Shown here in pieces: positions 1 through 10,509 of a stretch of DNA of 64,000 nucleotides. Source of the stretch: Candidatus Flexifilum breve (GTDB taxonomy: Bacteria; Chloroflexota; Anaerolineae; Aggregatilineales; Phototrophicaceae); contig JADKGC010000003.1 in NCBI GenBank assembly GCA_016717205.1, positions 682,001-746,000 on the forward strand, written 5' to 3'. The notes under the pieces were generated by a model, which was given only the letters and a program-made list of their open reading frames with translations, was not told the DNA's origin and did no database searches. Position numbers and translations under genes: made by a program. Every line of letters begins with the position of its first letter. Positions within the stretch are counted from its first letter, which is position 1.

Positions 1-12
1 TCCTAAGTAGGG

Positions 13-444
13 CTAGATAGTTTCGAGTAGTGGCGCGTAGTCCGGCAGCGGTGTGAGCAGCTTGATGATCTGCTGGATGAAGCTCATCGGGTCCAGCGGC
101 TTGGAGATATGATCGAGAAACCCCGCCGCGATGCAGCGTTCGCGGTCGCCCGCCATCGCATGGGCGGTCAGCGCGATCACCGGGATATTCTGCATCACCT
201 TTTCCTGCTGCAGCAGATACAGCAGTTCCCACCCGTCCATATCCGGCATCGACAAGTCACTGAGCACAAACTTGTATGGGGCAGAGCGCGCCTGCACTTT
301 CTGCAGCGCCTCGACACCGTTACTGGTCATCGTGACTGTCGCGCCCGCGATCTTCAACAGGCGCGACGCTACCTCCAAGTTATCCTGCTCGTCATCCACG
401 ACGAGCACCTCCCAACCGACAAAGGCGCGCGGAATCTTCATCAT
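13..444 (-). CDS. Receiver-only response regulator
   Basis: Single-domain phosphoacceptor protein, probable partner of the kinase encoded just upstream. Almost the whole 143-residue product is one CheY-like receiver domain: acidic pair in VDDE near residue 17, phospho-Asp in LSDLSMPDMDGWELL around residue 62, conserved Thr in VIALTAHA and Lys in HISKPLDP. There is no output domain, so it must act by protein contact or in a phosphorelay. Its start overlaps the kinase stop by 4 bases, so the two are translationally coupled. Two adjacent Met codons (444 and 441) could start it. The receiver assignment is firm; target unknown. Confidence 0.9.
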   Translation of the reverse strand: MMKIPRAFVGWEVLVVDDEQDNLEVASRLLKIAGATVTMTSNGVEALQKVQARSAPYKFVLSDLSMPDMDGWELLYLLQQEKVMQNIPVIALTAHAMAGDRERCIAAGFLDHISKPLDPMSFIQQIIKLLTPLPDYAPLLETI

Positions 445-2441
445 TTGCTGGTGCTCCCCTGCGCATCCAGCGCGGGCTGCGCGTTGAGGCTGTCCGCGAA
501 CACAAATTCGGCACGCTTACGGCGATCAGTCGGCTCGTAGTGCGGCAGATTGAGCGGGAGTTCAACGGTGAAGGTGCTGCCCTGCCCCACATCGCTGACG
601 AGGTTGATCGTGCCGTTCATCAGCAGTACCAACCGCTTGACGATGGCCAACCCCAGCCCCGCGCCCTGCTGCTTGCGCGTTGAGGTCGAATCGACTTGGA
701 AGAAGTCGTCGAAGATCAACTGCTGTTTGGACTGCGGAATGCCGACACCCGTGTCTTTCACCTGAATGACCAGGCGCTCATCATGCCGCTTGAACATGAG
801 GTCAATCGTCCCCTTGTCGGTGAATTTGATCGCGTTGCTGACCAGATTGATCACGATCTGCGACAGGCGCGTTTCATCGTGGTTGATGCTGTCCGGGATC
901 GTCGGATCAACCGAGAGTTCGAGCCGCAGGTCTTTTTCCTGCGCCAGCGGTTTGAGATCGTTGAACAGCCCGGCGGAGATGTGCCGTAGCGCCAGCGGCG
1001 TCGGCACGATTTCCAGACCGCCCGTCGCGATGCGCGACAGGTCGAGGATGTTGTTGATCAGCGTGAGCAAACGATTCGTGTTCGCCAGCGACCGTTCTGC
1101 CATGTGCGTGTTGTCGTCGTCCAACTGCCCGCTGTAGAGCATCAGATGCAGGAAGCCGATCATGGCGTTGAGCGGCGTGCGCAGTTCATGGCTCATCGTA
1201 GCGAGGAACAGGTCTTTCATGCGTGTGGCTTCGACCGCTTCACGCCGCGCCAGATCCAGACCTTTCGCGACGTTGTTGAAAGCGACCGCCGCCTGCGCCA
1301 GTTCGTCGCGGCTTTGCAGCACGAGGTCACCGGGGATCTGGTTCTTGACGATCCGCTCCGAGGCCTTATCCAGCGCGGCAATCGTCTGCTTCACTGACAG
1401 ATAGAACCCGGCGAAGACATAGGCGGTCGCTACCAGCGTGATCAACGTGACCACGACGACAAAGGCACGTCCCTGCTCAATGCCGTCGACGCGTTTCTCC
1501 AGCAGTTCATCCAGTGAGTTCGCAACTGCGCTGTACAGCCCGAAGCTGCTGTCAAGCGCCTGAGTGGAAATGGCGACAAACGAAGTCAGGATTTCACCAT
1601 CCTGACGGGCGGCATCCGCCGTCAGCAGCGTGGTATTCAACACATTGAGGAACGATTCGAGGTTTTGCTCATTGGCCGCTGCAATCTCGGCGAGCTGCGC
1701 CTCAATCGCCGGATTCGCAGCAAATGTGTAAGCATAGGAACGGATATTCTCGTCCAGCGCCGACTGCGCCAACCCGGAGAGAATCGTCAGACGGGTGACA
1801 TCGCTGGGCATGAGCGCGCCTTTAGCCAGCGCGGCAGTGCCATCGCTCCGCAGTTGGCTGAAGTATTCCATCGTTTGGGGCAGCGTGGTGATAACGCTGT
1901 TCATCAGATAGTAGCTGTCGATATCGGGGTCGAGGATGAGGTTGGAGTTGTTGCCCACCTGCGTAATCAGCGCCAGCAATTGATTGTTGAGCCAAAGGTG
2001 CTGCGTTTTGCTTTCGGCGGCGGTGAGCGTCGGCAGCGCAAGCATGAGATCGTCCCATGTCGCTTTGATCGCCGCCCAAGCCTCGGTGACCTGCAGGTCG
2101 GCGCCCAGCTCGGCATCGACCGCGTCAACGGCGGCGATCCGCGTGCTGATGGTCTCGCGGACGGTAGCAATGTCAGCCTCAAACAGCGTCGAACCGTTCA
2201 GCGCGGCACTCATGAGAGCGTCATGCAGCTGCGTGACCGCCAGTAAGTCGATCAACGGCTCGTTGTAATCAAGACCAAGCTGTTCTTTCGCGCTGAATTC
2301 GATGTCGTGGGCGACGTTGACGAGGTATTGGCTCATCACGATCACGAGCGGCACGGCGAACAACACGCTGATCAGCAGGAATTTCTGCAGATATTTGAGT
2401 CGGTTCATCAGGGCGATAGCGGGTACGGCGGCACGCTGCAT
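441..2441 (-). CDS. Membrane sensor histidine kinase
   Basis: Membrane histidine kinase of 666 residues. A transmembrane helix lies near residues 17-40, followed by a long, mostly helical extracytoplasmic region, a second helix near 335-355 and a HAMP linker. The HisKA motif is FLATMSHELRTPLNAMIGFL (about 415-435) and the HATPase_c domain has the N box NLVSNAIKFTDKG and G boxes DTGVGIP and GAGLGLAIV. The start at 2441 has a good AGGAG ribosome site 8 bases upstream. The receiver-only protein downstream overlaps it and is the likely phosphoryl acceptor, standing in for the receiver of a hybrid kinase. The signal sensed cannot be read from the sequence. Confidence 0.9.
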   Translation of the reverse strand: MQRAAVPAIALMNRLKYLQKFLLISVLFAVPLVIVMSQYLVNVAHDIEFSAKEQLGLDYNEPLIDLLAVTQLHDALMSAALNGSTLFEADIATVRETISTRIAAVDAVDAELGADLQVTEAWAAIKATWDDLMLALPTLTAAESKTQHLWLNNQLLALITQVGNNSNLILDPDIDSYYLMNSVITTLPQTMEYFSQLRSDGTAALAKGALMPSDVTRLTILSGLAQSALDENIRSYAYTFAANPAIEAQLAEIAAANEQNLESFLNVLNTTLLTADAARQDGEILTSFVAISTQALDSSFGLYSAVANSLDELLEKRVDGIEQGRAFVVVVTLITLVATAYVFAGFYLSVKQTIAALDKASERIVKNQIPGDLVLQSRDELAQAAVAFNNVAKGLDLARREAVEATRMKDLFLATMSHELRTPLNAMIGFLHLMLYSGQLDDDNTHMAERSLANTNRLLTLINNILDLSRIATGGLEIVPTPLALRHISAGLFNDLKPLAQEKDLRLELSVDPTIPDSINHDETRLSQIVINLVSNAIKFTDKGTIDLMFKRHDERLVIQVKDTGVGIPQSKQQLIFDDFFQVDSTSTRKQQGAGLGLAIVKRLVLLMNGTINLVSDVGQGSTFTVELPLNLPHYEPTDRRKRAEFVFADSLNAQPALDAQGSTSK

Positions 2442-2652
2442 AACATTGTCTCCTGAAACCGCGCAATATATGCGAGATTACGCATTTCATTAATTACTGC
2501 GGATTATTGTTAATCTTCGCACATTACAGTTTTCCAGCCAATCATGAAATTCTGAAAAAAACGTGAATAAGTACTCCTATCCCATTGCGTGATCAACGAC
2601 GCAGCTAGGGTCGGTTCTCAGCAGCTCCAATATAGGGGCGCCCCACGCAAAC

Positions 2653-2674
2653 AAAAAGACGCCGGGCGGCGTCT
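2653..2674 (-). terminator. Rho-independent terminator of the sugar operon
   Basis: On the minus strand AGACGCC and GGCGTCT form a perfect 7-bp stem with a 4-base loop, followed by a run of five T. It lies 23 bases past the SorC gene stop and ends the nine-gene operon that begins near 13.8 kb. Confidence 0.85.
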
Positions 2675-2696
2675 CAACATTAGTTCATCCGGCTCC

Positions 2697-3668
2697 TTAG
2701 CCGCGAGGCGTATCCTTCTCGGCGATCAGCTTTTCGGCGACCGTGCGGTCGGTAATGAGCACGTTGACCCACTTGCCGAGCAGCGCGCCACGGATCGCGC
2801 TGTACTTGCGCAGCCCTCCCGCAATGCCCACCGACCGTTTCACGTGACGAAGCTGTTCCAACGTCATGCCGATCACGCGGCTGTTGAGCGGGTTAACGAC
2901 CGGATGGCCGTGAATGTCGAAGAAGCGCATGCAAATATCGCCAACCGCGCCGAGATCGCGCAAATGATTCAGTTCTTCGGCGGAGAAGCGGTTGCCGCTG
3001 CTGGCGAGCAGTTTCGACGGCTCGACGGTGCCAATACCGACCAGCGCCAACGTCACATGCTCAAAGAGCGTCAGCGCCTCGCGCACAAACGTATCCTCCG
3101 AGATAACCTGCGCCATTTCCACCGAGCCGACAACACCCGGCGCAGGCAAAAACATCGACTTGCCGTGCACCAACTGTGTGAAGCGTTCGGTCAGGCGATT
3201 GGCGTGAACGCGCGCATTCGGATTGCCGATGCCACCGAGAATTTGCACGATTTGCACGTCCTGCGTGCGGGGGAACGGGCGCATCGCGTCGACCATCGCC
3301 AGCAGCGTTGCGCTCCACGACGACAGCCCGATCACCTCATGCGCTTTGATCGTGTTCTGCACGTAGAAAGCTGCCGCCGTGCCCAACGCTCGTTGAAGCT
3401 GTTCATCATCGTCGTCCGCCGCATCGACCACGATCACTTCTTTGAGATCGTAGGCGACTTGCAGCGCATCTTCGAGTTCAGCATTAAAGCCCGCGGGCAG
3501 ACTCACCGAAATTTGCACGATGCGCTGTTCGAGCGCCCGCTTGAGCAAACGTGATACGGTCGCCTGCGACAGATCAAGGCGTTGGGCAATCTCAGCCTGC
3601 CCCAAGTCCTGCTCGTAGTACAGGCGGGCTACTTTGGCAACAAGACGAAGTTCCTGGCGACTGGTCAT
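2697..3668 (-). CDS. SorC/DeoR-family sugar-binding transcriptional regulator
   Basis: DNA-binding regulator of 323 residues. An N-terminal helix-turn-helix (about residues 10-50, containing GQAEIAQRLDLSQATVSRLLKRA) is followed by the SorC sugar-binding domain (about 60-318), which resembles sugar-phosphate isomerases; the run QILGGIGNPNARVHANRLTERF is typical. Members of this family usually sense the phosphorylated sugar of the pathway they control. It is the last gene of the catabolic operon, so it probably regulates that operon and itself. The inducer is inferred to be the ketose phosphate made by the neighbouring kinase. Confidence 0.9.
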   Translation of the reverse strand: MTSRQELRLVAKVARLYYEQDLGQAEIAQRLDLSQATVSRLLKRALEQRIVQISVSLPAGFNAELEDALQVAYDLKEVIVVDAADDDDEQLQRALGTAAAFYVQNTIKAHEVIGLSSWSATLLAMVDAMRPFPRTQDVQIVQILGGIGNPNARVHANRLTERFTQLVHGKSMFLPAPGVVGSVEMAQVISEDTFVREALTLFEHVTLALVGIGTVEPSKLLASSGNRFSAEELNHLRDLGAVGDICMRFFDIHGHPVVNPLNSRVIGMTLEQLRHVKRSVGIAGGLRKYSAIRGALLGKWVNVLITDRTVAEKLIAEKDTPRG

Positions 3669-3738
3669 AGGATTCTTTTGCTACTGGTATAGTCCCGATC
3701 GCGAATGATTTAACGGGGACGGGCGCAAACTCAGGCAG

Positions 3739-5154
3739 CTAACCGATGTGGTAGTAGGTCTCCCAGCCGAAATAGGTCGTGAACGCTTCGTTAAGCGTCT
3801 CCGCCGAATACGACGCGTTCATCGCCGCGTGATGTTCAAAGCCGTTCTTGCACACATGACGCATCAGCTTTTGGAGGCCGGGCACGGCGACGACCGCGCG
3901 GCTGCCAAAGGTCTCCAGCGGGTCATTGACGAAATCGCCATCGCCCACATACGTCTTGATCGCGCCGTGGCGGTCATCGGTGGTGATACGCGCATAGCTG
4001 AACGGGCCAGCCGGGGTGCGTCCGTTGACCGTGCCGTACGTGTTTTCGACGCCGACCGACGTGCCGAGAATCGGCGCGTTGCCCATTTCCATCGTGTCGC
4101 CGAGGAAGACTTCCGCCCAGTTGCCGCAGTGGAAGAGCACACACTTGTCCTGGTCGTCACCGTAGTTATTGTTCCAGTCGACCAGCGCGCTCGGCGTATC
4201 CGACGCGAGTTGGAGCGCGTACATTGAGGCCACACCCGTGATGTCGACTTCGCATGCGCTCGGCATGAGCGATTGACTCATCATGCTCATGAGCGTGCAC
4301 ACGTTGACGCCATAATTCTGCTGGAGCGAGGTCCAGCACTGGATCGCGGTCGCGTCGAGGTCGTTGGCGCTCATCCATTCGTCGATCACCACGCCGAGCT
4401 TGGCCTGCTTGACGATGGCCGGCGCAGGGACTTTGCCCGTGCGCACATACGAGCCGATGCGTTCCAGCCGTTCGGTCACGCGGCCATCGCCGTCCGCCAG
4501 CTTGTTCGCGCGACCAAAGACTTCCGAGAGGTCGAGCGTGCTCACGGTCATGCCGAAGGCTTGCAGCAGTTTTTCGCTGTAGCGGGTGGTGTTGAAGGCG
4601 TTCGGACGCGCGCCAATCGCGCCGAAGCGCGCATTGCGAATCCCCTTGACCACGCGGCACACGCCGAGGAACTTACGCAGATCGCGCTTGAACGACTCGC
4701 TCTTGGGATGCACGGTGTGCTGATCGGTGACGGTGAAGTTGTAGCCGTACTGGTACAGGTTGTTGCACACCGAAATCTTGCCGCAGAAAGCATCGCGGCG
4801 GCGTTCGACGTTGAACTGGTCAAGGCTGTCCGGGTACGCCTGCACGAGGATCGGCACATCGAGGCGTGACAGCTTGATCGCGTCGGCCACGCCTCGTTCG
4901 TCACCGAAGTTCGGCAGCGAGACGAGAATGCCGTCGATCCGGTCGGCGTTCTGCCGGAAGAGTTCACCGCACTTCTTGGCGTGATCCCACGTTTCGACCG
5001 CGCCGAGTTTGGTCGCGTCTTCGTCGAGAATCACCGCGTCAATATTGAATTCTGCCAGCACCTCAAGGATATCGCGCCGCCCCTCGCTGATCAGCACATC
5101 GGGGAAGAAGTCGCGGTTGCCGACGATCACGCCTAAGGTCATTTTTTTGCCCAT
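3739..5154 (-). CDS. Fucose/arabinose isomerase-fold sugar isomerase
   Basis: Predicted aldose-ketose isomerase of 471 residues in the L-fucose/L-arabinose isomerase-like group. Candidate metal ligands occur in the expected order: Glu in SACEVDITG, Asp in DWNNNYGDD and His in LFHCGNW. The length is nearer to AraA-like than to classical FucI proteins. The start at 5154 (MGKKMTLGV) was chosen because homology begins there; the longer open frame upstream is low-complexity Arg-rich sequence. It lies 28 bases downstream of the kinase. In context it should convert the imported aldose to the ketose used by that kinase. The substrate is unknown; an unusual pentose or branched sugar is plausible. Confidence 0.8.
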   Translation of the reverse strand: MGKKMTLGVIVGNRDFFPDVLISEGRRDILEVLAEFNIDAVILDEDATKLGAVETWDHAKKCGELFRQNADRIDGILVSLPNFGDERGVADAIKLSRLDVPILVQAYPDSLDQFNVERRRDAFCGKISVCNNLYQYGYNFTVTDQHTVHPKSESFKRDLRKFLGVCRVVKGIRNARFGAIGARPNAFNTTRYSEKLLQAFGMTVSTLDLSEVFGRANKLADGDGRVTERLERIGSYVRTGKVPAPAIVKQAKLGVVIDEWMSANDLDATAIQCWTSLQQNYGVNVCTLMSMMSQSLMPSACEVDITGVASMYALQLASDTPSALVDWNNNYGDDQDKCVLFHCGNWAEVFLGDTMEMGNAPILGTSVGVENTYGTVNGRTPAGPFSYARITTDDRHGAIKTYVGDGDFVNDPLETFGSRAVVAVPGLQKLMRHVCKNGFEHHAAMNASYSAETLNEAFTTYFGWETYYHIG

Positions 5155-5182
5155 CGAAGTCGCCTTCTTTCTATCTATGTCT

Positions 5183-6652
5183 CTACACAAGAACCTGAAG
5201 CACTGCTGCCTGCCAGCCCGCGTAATCGGCGGCGAACTTCTCCGCCTCCGGCGCAGGCACATAATCGTTGAAGTCGTGCGGGAGCGCGTCGAGATCGGCC
5301 AGCGAATTGGCCAGCCCCATGCCGAGCATCCCGGCCAGCGCCGCACCCAACGGCGACAATTCCGGCAGCGCCGCCGCCCGCACCTGCAAGCGCGTCACAT
5401 CCGCGACGAACTGCATGAGGAAGTGGTTGTTGACCATGCCGCCATCGCCGTGCACCTGCTGCATGGTGATCCCGGCTTCCAAGCCCATGAGGTCGAGCAC
5501 GTCTTTGACCTGATAGGCGATGGATTCGAGCGCGGCGCGGACGACGTGCGCGCGGGTCGCCGCCGGGGTCAGGCCGACAATCGCCGCTTTCGCGTTCGGT
5601 CGCCAGTATGGCGCGCTCAAGCCGACGAAGGCCGGGATGAGGTACACACCGCCGTTATCCGGCACGGACTCGGCGAGCGCTTCGGTTTCGCGCGGGTCGC
5701 TGATCAACTGGAGTTGGTCGCGCAGCCACGAGATCGTCCCGCCCGTGAGGTTGATCAACCCCTCGAAGGCATAGGTCGTCTGCCCCTGCACGCGCCACGC
5801 AATCGCCGTGACGCCCGCCGTGCCGCCCGTACGCGGCTGGTCGCCGATATTGAGCAGCACGGACGAGCCTGTGCCAAACGTGACCTTCGCCATGCCAGGT
5901 TTGAAACAGTGCTCGGCGAACAGCGCCGCCTGCGAGTCGCCCATCACGCCGCAAATCGGGATCGCGGTGGGCAGCACGCCTTCGACAGTGGTTTCACCGA
6001 ACGTCGCGTTACTGTCGCGCACGTCAGCGAGCGCGCCGCGCGGCACGCCGAACAGGCCGCACAGCTGCTCGTTCCACGCCAGCGTATTGATGTCGAAGAG
6101 CAGCGTGCGGCTGGCATTCGTCTGGTCGGTGGCGAAGACCGCGCCGCCCGTCAGACGATAGATCAGGTAGGTGTCAATCGTGCCGAGCAGCGCTTCGCCG
6201 TTTTCCAACTTACGCTTGATCTCTGGCTCGTTTTCCAGCAGCCACGTCATTTTGGAGGCGGGGAAATACGTGTCGATGCGCAGTCCGGTGATCTTGCGCA
6301 CGGCGGGATTATGCACCGCCAACCGTTCGCAGACCGGCTCACCGCGGCGGCACTGCCACACGATGGCGTTGTAGAGCGGCTTCCCCGTGCCCCGCTCAAA
6401 CACGACGAAGGTTTCGCGCTGGTTGGTGATGCTCAGGTAGAGCGGCTGCGCATCGGGATGCCGCGCCAGCAGCGCCCGCACCACGGCGACGGTATTGGCG
6501 TAGATTTCTTCGGCGTCGTGTTCGACCCACCCCGGCTTCGGGTAATGCTGCGTGTGTTCCAGGGACTCCCGATCCAGCAGCGCGCCCGTTGTGTCGAACA
6601 ACAGGGCTTTGGTCGCCGATGTGCTTTGATCAAGGGCGAGGATGAGGCTCAT
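5183..6652 (-). CDS. FGGY-family carbohydrate kinase, glycerol-kinase-like
   Basis: ATP-dependent sugar or polyol kinase, 489 residues, both FGGY domains complete. The N-terminal half closely follows glycerol kinase: LALDQSTSATKALLFD at the phosphate-binding start, ITNQRET, AIVWQCRR, TGLRIDTYFPASKMTWLLE and TDQTNASRTLLFDI. The C-terminal half has TFGTGSSVLLNIG and the hinge-like FVGLSAPYW. Despite the similarity, no glpF or glpD is present. Its start overlaps the stop of the transketolase subunit gene (ATGA) and an isomerase follows. This favours phosphorylation of a ketose that the transketolase then cleaves. Glycerol kinase is the alternative reading. Confidence 0.85.
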   Translation of the reverse strand: MSLILALDQSTSATKALLFDTTGALLDRESLEHTQHYPKPGWVEHDAEEIYANTVAVVRALLARHPDAQPLYLSITNQRETFVVFERGTGKPLYNAIVWQCRRGEPVCERLAVHNPAVRKITGLRIDTYFPASKMTWLLENEPEIKRKLENGEALLGTIDTYLIYRLTGGAVFATDQTNASRTLLFDINTLAWNEQLCGLFGVPRGALADVRDSNATFGETTVEGVLPTAIPICGVMGDSQAALFAEHCFKPGMAKVTFGTGSSVLLNIGDQPRTGGTAGVTAIAWRVQGQTTYAFEGLINLTGGTISWLRDQLQLISDPRETEALAESVPDNGGVYLIPAFVGLSAPYWRPNAKAAIVGLTPAATRAHVVRAALESIAYQVKDVLDLMGLEAGITMQQVHGDGGMVNNHFLMQFVADVTRLQVRAAALPELSPLGAALAGMLGMGLANSLADLDALPHDFNDYVPAPEAEKFAADYAGWQAAVLQVLV

Positions 6653-7602
6653 CAGGTCAACTCCGCGTGCAGCAGCGTGCGCGCCGTGGCGGCGAGGCCA
6701 TCCGGCGAAATGCCGTAATGGGCAAAAATCTCCATCTGACTCCCCGTGACCGTGTATTCATCGGGGAAGCCGACGATTTTGAACGGGATCGACACGCGCT
6801 TTTCCATGAGGATCGACGCGCAGCGTTCGCCGAGGCCGCCGTACACGCTGTGCTCCTCGACGGTGATGAGCGCGCGGGAGGTGGCCGCCGCGTGCAGCAG
6901 CGCGTCCGTGTCAAAGGGCTTGAGCGTGTGCATGCTGATCACACCTGCGGAAATCCCCTCATCGGCCAGTTTTTCGGCGGCGAGCACGGCCTGCGGCACG
7001 GGTTCGCCGATCGCGATGAACGTCACATCCGTCCCGGTCTTCAGCGTGATCGCTTTGCCGATCTCAAAGGTTGTGCCGGGGGCGTGCACGTGCGGCATGT
7101 TGCGCTTGCCAAAGCGGATATACAGCGGGCGCGGGTGGTTGAGCGCCGCGCGGATGACTTCCCGCGTCTCGAAGTTGTCGGCGGGCGCGACGATGTCGAT
7201 GTTGTTGATCGCGCGCAGCACCGCGTAATCGTGCAGCGAATGGTGCGTCGAACCGAGCGCGCCGTAGCTCACGCCCGCGCTGATGCCGATTACCTTCACG
7301 CGCTGATCCGAGTAGGCCACGTCATTCTTGATCTGTTCGAGCGAGCGCGCCGTCAAAAAGCAGGCGGGCGACACCGCGAAGACCTTCTTGCCCGCCGAGG
7401 CTAGACCCGCCGCAATCCCGACGAGGTTCTGCTCGGCGATGCCCACTTCCACAATCTGATCCGGCAGCGTTTCGCCGAATTTCGTCAACTTGCCCGACCC
7501 GCGCGAATCACTGGTCACGGCGAGGATATCGCGGTCGGTCTGGGCGAGACTGAGGAGCGTCTCGGCGAAAACATCGAGATTCGCTTTGCCGATTTCCATC
7601 AT
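6652..7602 (-). CDS. Transketolase, C-terminal (pyrimidine-binding) subunit
   Basis: Second half of a split transketolase, 316 residues from the double ATG at 7602. It carries the pyrimidine-binding region (about residues 1-170: RGSGKLTKFGETLPDQIVEVGIAEQNLVGIAAGLA, where the Glu of GIAEQN is the cofactor-activating residue) and the C-terminal transketolase domain (about 190-310). The start codon lies in the last codons of the N-terminal subunit gene, so both are made together. The longer upstream extension has no homology and was discarded. With its partner it should transfer a two-carbon ketol unit. In this operon the donor is inferred to be the ketose phosphate made by the FGGY kinase. Confidence 0.9.
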   Translation of the reverse strand: MMEIGKANLDVFAETLLSLAQTDRDILAVTSDSRGSGKLTKFGETLPDQIVEVGIAEQNLVGIAAGLASAGKKVFAVSPACFLTARSLEQIKNDVAYSDQRVKVIGISAGVSYGALGSTHHSLHDYAVLRAINNIDIVAPADNFETREVIRAALNHPRPLYIRFGKRNMPHVHAPGTTFEIGKAITLKTGTDVTFIAIGEPVPQAVLAAEKLADEGISAGVISMHTLKPFDTDALLHAAATSRALITVEEHSVYGGLGERCASILMEKRVSIPFKIVGFPDEYTVTGSQMEIFAHYGISPDGLAATARTLLHAELT

Positions 7603-8423
7603 GCCTCTACCTCCGCTTGCGCTAGTTCGGCGAGCGCCGCGGCGAATTCGCTGTCCGTCGGCACGCGGTGATGCCACTTCGACCCCGCTTCCATAAAGCT
7701 AATGCCCTTCCCTTTCACTGTATGCGCGAGGATCAGGCTCGGCTTGCCTACAGTGAACGGCAGGCGATCAAACGTGCGAACCAGCGCGCCGATGTCGTTG
7801 CCGTCGACTTCGGTCACCGCGCAGCCGAACGCCGTGAACTTGTCAGCGAGCGGTTCGAGGCCGTTGACATCCTCGGTGTTCCCGGTGATCTGGAAGTGAT
7901 TACGGTCGACGATCACCGTCAAATTGTCGAGCTGGTAGTGCGCGGCGGTCATCAGGGCTTCCCAGCTGGAGCCTTCGGCCAGTTCGCCATCGCCGAGCAG
8001 CGTGAACACCCGGAACGAGCGCTTGTCCTTCTTCGCGGCGATCGCCATGCCGACCGCCACCGACAAGCCGTGACCGAGCGCGCCGGTGTTCTGTTCAACG
8101 CCGGGGACTTTGCGGGTGGGATGCCCGATGAAGTGTGAACCATAGCGGCTGATGGTATCGAGGTCGCTGCGCGGGTAAAAACCTTTGTCGGCCAGCACGG
8201 TGAACAGCGCTTCGACGGAGTGGCCTTTGCTCTGCACGTAGCGGTCGTGATCGGGGTCGTGGAAGTTGGCCGGGGTGACGTTCATGACATCGTTGTACAG
8301 CACATTTAAGATATCGACACACGAGAGACTGCCCCCCGTATGCCCGGCATTCGCCAGTTTAATGATCTCCAGTACCGTGCGCCGGTACTGAATGGATTTC
8401 AATCTCAATTCGCGTTCATCCAT
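7599..8423 (-). CDS. Transketolase, N-terminal (thiamine-diphosphate-binding) subunit
   Basis: First half of a split transketolase, 274 residues. It shows the family markers GHTGGSLSCVDIL near the start, TGALGHGLSVAVGMA and the thiamine-diphosphate/Mg motif GDGELAEGSSWEALMTAAHYQLDNL...DRNHFQ. The ATG at 8423 is preceded by GGTGGAG at good spacing and was preferred to a TTG at 8456. Split transketolases of this size also serve central metabolism in some bacteria. Here the pair sits between an importer and a kinase, so a dedicated catabolic role is likely. The non-oxidative D-apiose route is a known case using a kinase plus two-subunit transketolase. Confidence 0.9.
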   Translation of the reverse strand: MDERELRLKSIQYRRTVLEIIKLANAGHTGGSLSCVDILNVLYNDVMNVTPANFHDPDHDRYVQSKGHSVEALFTVLADKGFYPRSDLDTISRYGSHFIGHPTRKVPGVEQNTGALGHGLSVAVGMAIAAKKDKRSFRVFTLLGDGELAEGSSWEALMTAAHYQLDNLTVIVDRNHFQITGNTEDVNGLEPLADKFTAFGCAVTEVDGNDIGALVRTFDRLPFTVGKPSLILAHTVKGKGISFMEAGSKWHHRVPTDSEFAAALAELAQAEVEA

Positions 8424-8531
8424 CAGCGTTCTCCACCGCTCAAACTGCGCGCTCAAAAATGATGGGGTCAGTTACTCAGTAAGTCTATTGATCTTTTTGG
8501 GTTCGCGGGCGCGGGTGGATACAGGCAGTGT

Positions 8532-8556
8532 GGCGGGGACTCGGGGAGTCGCCGCC
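8532..8556 (-). terminator. Stem-loop after the binding-protein gene, possible attenuator
   Basis: An 11-bp stem with one mismatch (GGCGGGGACTC against GAGTCGCCGCC) and a 3-base loop lies between the binding-protein stop and the transketolase start. No T-run follows on the minus strand. It may protect the upstream mRNA end or reduce expression of the enzymes relative to the binding protein. Confidence 0.45.
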
Positions 8557-8577
8557 AGCTTAACTTAGCCGCTTGAG

Positions 8578-10509
<1,932 letters not shown>

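Noticed and set aside
2589..3554. 321-codon open frame on the plus strand opposite the SorC regulator
   Set aside because: Shadow of the regulator, compositionally unlike a protein.
5183..6652. Plain glycerol catabolic kinase
   Set aside because: Sequence is GlpK-like but no glpF, glpD or glycerol regulator is nearby; operon context points to a sugar. Kept as an alternative.
5009..6718. 569-codon open frame on the plus strand opposite the FGGY kinase
   Set aside because: High-GC shadow with Arg/His/Asp-rich composition and no homology; the minus strand is an intact kinase.
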